From Crocinitomicaceae bacterium (GTDB lineage Bacteria > Bacteroidota > Bacteroidia > Flavobacteriales_D > Crocinitomicaceae): DNA of 64,000 nucleotides. Shown here one piece after another: positions 59,670 through 64,000 of the stretch. The stretch is taken from contig PAQM01000006.1 of the NCBI GenBank assembly GCA_002709305.1, positions 186,001 through 250,000 on the forward strand, given 5' to 3'. The position numbers and the translations under genes were made by a program. Position 1 is the first letter of the stretch; every line of letters begins with the position of its first letter. Below the pieces are notes generated by a model. It was not told where the DNA came from. It did no database searches and saw only the letters and a list, made by a program, of their open reading frames with translations.

Positions 59670-60404
59670 TTACTTTTTTGTTAATAGAAAGAATAGATCC
59701 TCTAAATTTTCACAACTATCATATGTATCAATCAAATCTTTAGGTGCTCCTCTTGCTATTATTTGACCTGCATTAATAATAGCCAAATCAGAACAAAATT
59801 TTTCTGCTTCTTCTAAATGATGAGAAGTATATATAATAGTCATTCCAATATCACTTAATTTATTTAAATGAAACATTATTGAAGATCGAGACTTAACATC
59901 TATTCCAACCGTTGGTTCATCTAAAAATAAAATATCTGGTTTATGTAAAATACCGGCTATTAAATTAATTCTACGTTTCATACCACCAGAATATTTATAG
60001 ACTGGTTTATCTGCACTTGAACTCATTTCGAATTTATTCAACCAATTATCAATTTCCATTTTCAACTCTAATTTAGGAATACCATACATAGCACCATAAA
60101 ACTCTAAATTCTCTCTACCTGTTAATGTAGGATATAAAGCTATATCTTGAGGTACTATACCAATTTGATGTTTCACCTTGCTTAAATCTGAAAACAAATC
60201 AAATCCATTTATTTTAACAGTACCTTTTGTTGGATTATACAAACCACAAAGGATTGAAATAATTGTTGTTTTTCCAGCGCCATTAGGTCCTATAAGACCA
60301 AATATTTCATTTTTATTAATATTAAATGAAACATTTTTAACAGCAGGAGATTCATTACCCTTAAAATATTTTGAAATAGATTGAACTTCTATTATTTCAC
60401 ACAT
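59670..60404 (-). CDS. ABC transporter ATP-binding protein
   Basis: FGLIGPNGAGKTTIISIL Walker A; YSGGMKRRINLIAGILHKPDILFLDEPTVGID. Confidence 0.96.
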   Translation of the reverse strand: MCEIIEVQSISKYFKGNESPAVKNVSFNINKNEIFGLIGPNGAGKTTIISILCGLYNPTKGTVKINGFDLFSDLSKVKHQIGIVPQDIALYPTLTGRENLEFYGAMYGIPKLELKMEIDNWLNKFEMSSSADKPVYKYSGGMKRRINLIAGILHKPDILFLDEPTVGIDVKSRSSIMFHLNKLSDIGMTIIYTSHHLEEAEKFCSDLAIINAGQIIARGAPKDLIDTYDSCENLEDLFFLLTKK

Positions 60405-60443
60405 AATTAATTAATATTCTAAAATTTAACATGAACTTTTTAA

Positions 60444-61748
60444 TTAATGTATATTCAATAAATCCTTTTCTTCAATCAATGCAATCCACAATGATATATG
60501 ACCTTCATCAACACGTGTCCAAATTGGACGAATAACACCAGAAACAGCATCAATATTTATGTAATCTCCAAAAAACAAATTTGAATCAGGTAGAAATGAT
60601 TTTTTTGATATACGTGTATCAAAAAATGTATTTCCGCCATCACGAGAAACACTTAAATATACATCTGTTTCTAAATTGCTATAATTTCTTCTATCGTAAT
60701 ATACAAAATAAAGATATCCTGAACTTTGATCTATAGTAAACCAACTAAAGAATTGATGTTTACCTGAATTATCTTGATTTACCTTTAATCTTTTACTCCA
60801 AGTTTGACCTCCATCTTTTGATTTTATCAACCATGAATCAGTATCCTCTACACCATTTTTTTGGTCACAAAAATTTATATAAATTGTCCCTCTATTAGGT
60901 CCATGACTTAAATCACACTTAACAATTGGGAATCCATTTGACCTAAAAATACCAGGAATGGTCAAATCCCATCCACCATATTGTTTTATAATTTGCAATT
61001 CTTCATTTAACCATGTATTACCTCCATCTATGGATTTTTGAAATACTAATCCTTTAGGACCTGTCCAAACAACGTAAATTTCGCCATTTGGACCAACTGC
61101 AGGTATAGCTCCTTCAACTGTATTGTCACTATCCAAACAATCACCTCCAAATCTTGAAATTCGAATAGGTTGAGACCATGATTTGCCTTGATTACATGAT
61201 TTTGAAAATAAAATAATAGAGCTATCTTCTATATCATTTGATTTATATGCATCAAATTGCGTCCATGTCATATAAATCTCGTTATTTTCGCGATTTAAAA
61301 CAGTCCAATGCTTATCTTGAACCTTTAATCCATTAGGTGAAGGAGAAGTTCCATTATTAAATCTCTTTGACAATTTTCTAGCAGATTGACATACTATTCT
61401 ATCTAACATAGAACTTTTTGAATAATTAGCTAAATGAAAGTAATACAAACGACTTTTGTTATCAAACATCAACACAGGATCTCCAAAGACACCAAATTTA
61501 CTTTTTAAGGTTTTACTTTTCCATTTTTCACCACCATTAAGAGAATAATAATAATCTGAAAGAACTGATCCAGCAGCAATATGATTTGTATTATTTGGAT
61601 CAATAGCAATTGAAGGCTCAACCTGCGAAAATTTATAATTTGCTTTTTTAGGTAATGGTAATCTAACTGTTTCAAAATTAGATTGTCCAAATGAAAAGAC
61701 TAAAGCAGAGAAAAATATTCCAAATAAAAAAAATCTCATCTTAACCAA
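60444..61748 (-). CDS. Secreted BNR/Asp-box (sialidase-fold) beta-propeller protein
   Basis: Signal peptide; multiple Asp-boxes: SLNGGEKWKS, SCNQGKSWSQ, SIDGGNTWLN, SKDGGQTWSK, SRDGGNTFFD. Confidence 0.85.
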   Translation of the reverse strand: MVKMRFFLFGIFFSALVFSFGQSNFETVRLPLPKKANYKFSQVEPSIAIDPNNTNHIAAGSVLSDYYYSLNGGEKWKSKTLKSKFGVFGDPVLMFDNKSRLYYFHLANYSKSSMLDRIVCQSARKLSKRFNNGTSPSPNGLKVQDKHWTVLNRENNEIYMTWTQFDAYKSNDIEDSSIILFSKSCNQGKSWSQPIRISRFGGDCLDSDNTVEGAIPAVGPNGEIYVVWTGPKGLVFQKSIDGGNTWLNEELQIIKQYGGWDLTIPGIFRSNGFPIVKCDLSHGPNRGTIYINFCDQKNGVEDTDSWLIKSKDGGQTWSKRLKVNQDNSGKHQFFSWFTIDQSSGYLYFVYYDRRNYSNLETDVYLSVSRDGGNTFFDTRISKKSFLPDSNLFFGDYINIDAVSGVIRPIWTRVDEGHISLWIALIEEKDLLNIH

Positions 61749-63517
61749 TAATTAGATAATTTATTAGTCTTCATATTATCTTCAATTATATATTGAAATT
61801 TAGGTTTTTCATACGTACCTACAATAACAGTTGTCGAAAAAATCTGTTCATCTCTAGCAAATAAAATGTCTATTTCATCTCCCAATTCAACAGTACTAAA
61901 ATAAATATCCAAAGATTTTTTGTTAGCACGAATTCCATTACAACCGATAATTTCATCATTAACACTAATTCCAGCTTGCTCTGCAGATGAATGATTACGA
62001 ATTGTTTTAACAATAGTTTTGCCTTGAGAATAAGATAAAGTCATACCAACACTTGGTTTAGATTTACCAATGTATTCTATTTTTAGTCCTAAAGGGAAAA
62101 ATATTTCACTATAATTTGGGATTTTTGTACCATCAATATAGTCTGCATAAAATTGTTCAATACCCCCACCTAATATTTTTTTCAATTCTTGTTTGAATTC
62201 TTTTTCAGAAAAACCTCGTTTTTTCTTCATATAATAATTACTATAAAGATCTTGCATGAAATTATCTAAAGATTTTTTTCCATTGTACTTCTTAATAATT
62301 TCAACATCAAAAATCATCGCGATTATTGAACCTCTTGAATAATATGACATTGTAGTATTATGACTGTTTTCATTAGGTCTATATGCTTTAATCCAAGCAT
62401 CAAAACTTGCGTGAGAAACAGGTTGAACTCTTGAACCTAAAGAACCTTCTACATAATTTAAAGTACTAAACATACTGTTTAAAAAATCAATCTTAGAGTA
62501 ATAACCAGCACGATATAAAATCAATTTTTCATAATATGAAGTAAATCCTTCCATAACCCAAAGAAGTGAAGTGAAGTTTTCTTGATCATAATTAAAGGGA
62601 CCTAATTCTATTGGACGAATTCGTTTTACATTCCATAAATGAAAATATTCATGAGCTACTAATTTTAAAAACTTTAAATATTCTTCACCTTCATATGTCC
62701 AACGATTAACACTTAACACAGTTGAATTCTTATGTTCCAAACCACCCTGCGCATTTACAACATTATGAATAATAAATGTATATTCTTTATTTGGATTATA
62801 CCCAAAAACAGCTGTAGCAGATTCAACAATATTTGCCATATCCTTTTGTAGTTTACCAATACTATAATTTCCAAAACCATACATTGCGACTTTATGATTA
62901 ACACCCGCTGCTTCAAAGGAAAATAAAAGTTGATTACCAATTTCAATTGGACAGTCAACTAGATGATCATAATTATTAAATTTATAACATCTTGATCCAT
63001 CTATAGCTTTCCAAAGTGTTTCTTCATTAAGCGCTGTTGTAATTTCTTTAAAGGATTTATGAGGAATAATTTCAAGTAGACCCGACTTATTCTTTAAACC
63101 TTCAACATACATAAACACCCCAGAACCGCTAACAAAACCATGAGTCAAATCAAGAAAGCTAGTTCTTACAGAGAGTTCAAAAGCATATACCTCATATTTA
63201 ATAACAACTCTATCTCCTTTAAAACCATTTATTTTCCAAGTATTTTTATCAATTTTTTTTACGCTAACATTATTGCCTTCAAAATCAAAAGCTTTCACTA
63301 AATTCACATTTTTAGCAAACTCTCTTGCCAAATAAGAACCCGGTGCCCAAATAGGCATTTTTAAATTAAATTCAGACTTTTTTAAATCAGAAAGTTCTAT
63401 TTCAACCTGATAATAATGATTTTGAGGTTGATTCATACCCAATTTATACTTAATATTCTGACCAAAAGAAAAAATAACAATGAACAAAAAAAGTATAGAT
63501 AATAATTGTTTAATCAT
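61736..63517 (-). CDS. M61 family metallopeptidase with PDZ domain
   Basis: LVAHEYFHLWNVKRIRPIELGPFNYD (HExxH); VMEGFTSYYEKL; PDZ-like NHSSAEQAGISVNDEIIGCNGIRA. Confidence 0.93.
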   Translation of the reverse strand: MIKQLLSILFLFIVIFSFGQNIKYKLGMNQPQNHYYQVEIELSDLKKSEFNLKMPIWAPGSYLAREFAKNVNLVKAFDFEGNNVSVKKIDKNTWKINGFKGDRVVIKYEVYAFELSVRTSFLDLTHGFVSGSGVFMYVEGLKNKSGLLEIIPHKSFKEITTALNEETLWKAIDGSRCYKFNNYDHLVDCPIEIGNQLLFSFEAAGVNHKVAMYGFGNYSIGKLQKDMANIVESATAVFGYNPNKEYTFIIHNVVNAQGGLEHKNSTVLSVNRWTYEGEEYLKFLKLVAHEYFHLWNVKRIRPIELGPFNYDQENFTSLLWVMEGFTSYYEKLILYRAGYYSKIDFLNSMFSTLNYVEGSLGSRVQPVSHASFDAWIKAYRPNENSHNTTMSYYSRGSIIAMIFDVEIIKKYNGKKSLDNFMQDLYSNYYMKKKRGFSEKEFKQELKKILGGGIEQFYADYIDGTKIPNYSEIFFPLGLKIEYIGKSKPSVGMTLSYSQGKTIVKTIRNHSSAEQAGISVNDEIIGCNGIRANKKSLDIYFSTVELGDEIDILFARDEQIFSTTVIVGTYEKPKFQYIIEDNMKTNKLSNYWLR

Positions 63518-63658
63518 AATAATATTTTTATCAAATTTAATAATTACAAAATAGATTTACTCTAGTATTTTTTTCTCTTTTTATTTTACGAAAAAAGAAA
63601 TTAATTTAGTGATATTATATTTAATAATAATTAGCCTATTAAATATACTTAATCATTT

Positions 63659-64000
63659 ATGAAAGAATTAAATCCAAATAAATTTCAAAGCCCAATACCA
63701 ATAATTTTCAAATTAAAAAATATTCTTTTGGGAAAGTCAAAGCCTGATATTTATACACAAATAAATTTTACAATAAACCTTGTAATTTGTATGATATTTA
63801 TGTTTTGGAATATTATGAGTTACTTCATAATTAAACTACGTACATTAATTTTTGAATATAAAGGAATACAGATAGAAAAAATCATTAAAAAAAGAGGTTT
63901 AGAATTAGGGTTTGAATCAATTGATTTCTTACCAAGGTTAATAACATTTCATTCAATTGGAATTATTTGCTGGACATTAGTTTTTTTCGGGCTAATAATA
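63659..64000 (+). CDS. Hypothetical membrane protein, truncated by window end
   Basis: ATG at 63659 open to the window end: MKELNPNKFQSPIPIIFKLKNILLGKSKPDIYTQINFTINLVICMIFMFWNIMSYFIIKL...; two hydrophobic segments. Confidence 0.6.
   Translation, partial: MKELNPNKFQSPIPIIFKLKNILLGKSKPDIYTQINFTINLVICMIFMFWNIMSYFIIKLRTLIFEYKGIQIEKIIKKRGLELGFESIDFLPRLITFHSIGIICWTLVFFGLII

Noticed and set aside
60444-61748. Calling the Asp-box protein a sialidase
   Set aside because: Asp-boxes occur in many non-sialidase propellers; catalytic residues not verified, so only the fold is claimed.
1-64000. CRISPR arrays, tRNA/rRNA genes, IS elements, prophage or classic defence systems
   Set aside because: Looked for repeat-spacer periodicity, CCA-ended tRNA-like blocks, and transposase/integrase/nuclease motifs in the translations; none seen. 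A tRNAscan or Infernal run would be needed to exclude small RNAs fully.

Overview
This is a gene-dense, AT-rich chromosomal window, very likely from a marine-type Bacteroidota/Flavobacteriales organism. Supporting signs are T9SS C-terminal sorting domains, TonB receptors, DUF5686, DUF1015 next to serC/serA, and DUF3822-rsmD-coaD synteny. Most genes are housekeeping: serC, a serA-like gene, queE, maf, argS, an arginase, ftsK, fabI, wecB, lpxK, gatB, lpxH, ffh, nhaC, rsmD and coaD. I saw no tRNA, rRNA, CRISPR array, transposase or prophage genes.

The most interesting parts are:
(1) A cobalamin-riboswitch-controlled surface B12 uptake operon at 5.2-10.4 kb on the - strand: DUF4465/T9SS protein, BtuB-like receptor, BtuG-like propeller lipoprotein, and a second T9SS surface protein.
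(2) Two perfect-stem hairpins, each wedged between a T9SS-protein gene and the ATG of the following TonB receptor. This geometry is shared by two adjacent operons.
(3) A compact five-gene - strand operon at 55.4-60.4 kb: ABC-2 exporter ATPase and permease, free-standing acyl carrier protein, PF12831-like FAD oxidoreductase, and AMP-ligase. It is flanked by a free-standing condensation-fold enzyme and a sulfotransferase. This is a candidate small-molecule or lipid biosynthesis and export system that I cannot assign to a known product.
(4) Smaller curiosities: an unannotated THX-like ribosomal protein gene, almost gapless convergent gene junctions, TAnnTTTG promoter elements abutting start codons, and a tandem TlpA duplication.

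All assignments come from motif reading and family recognition without database searches.
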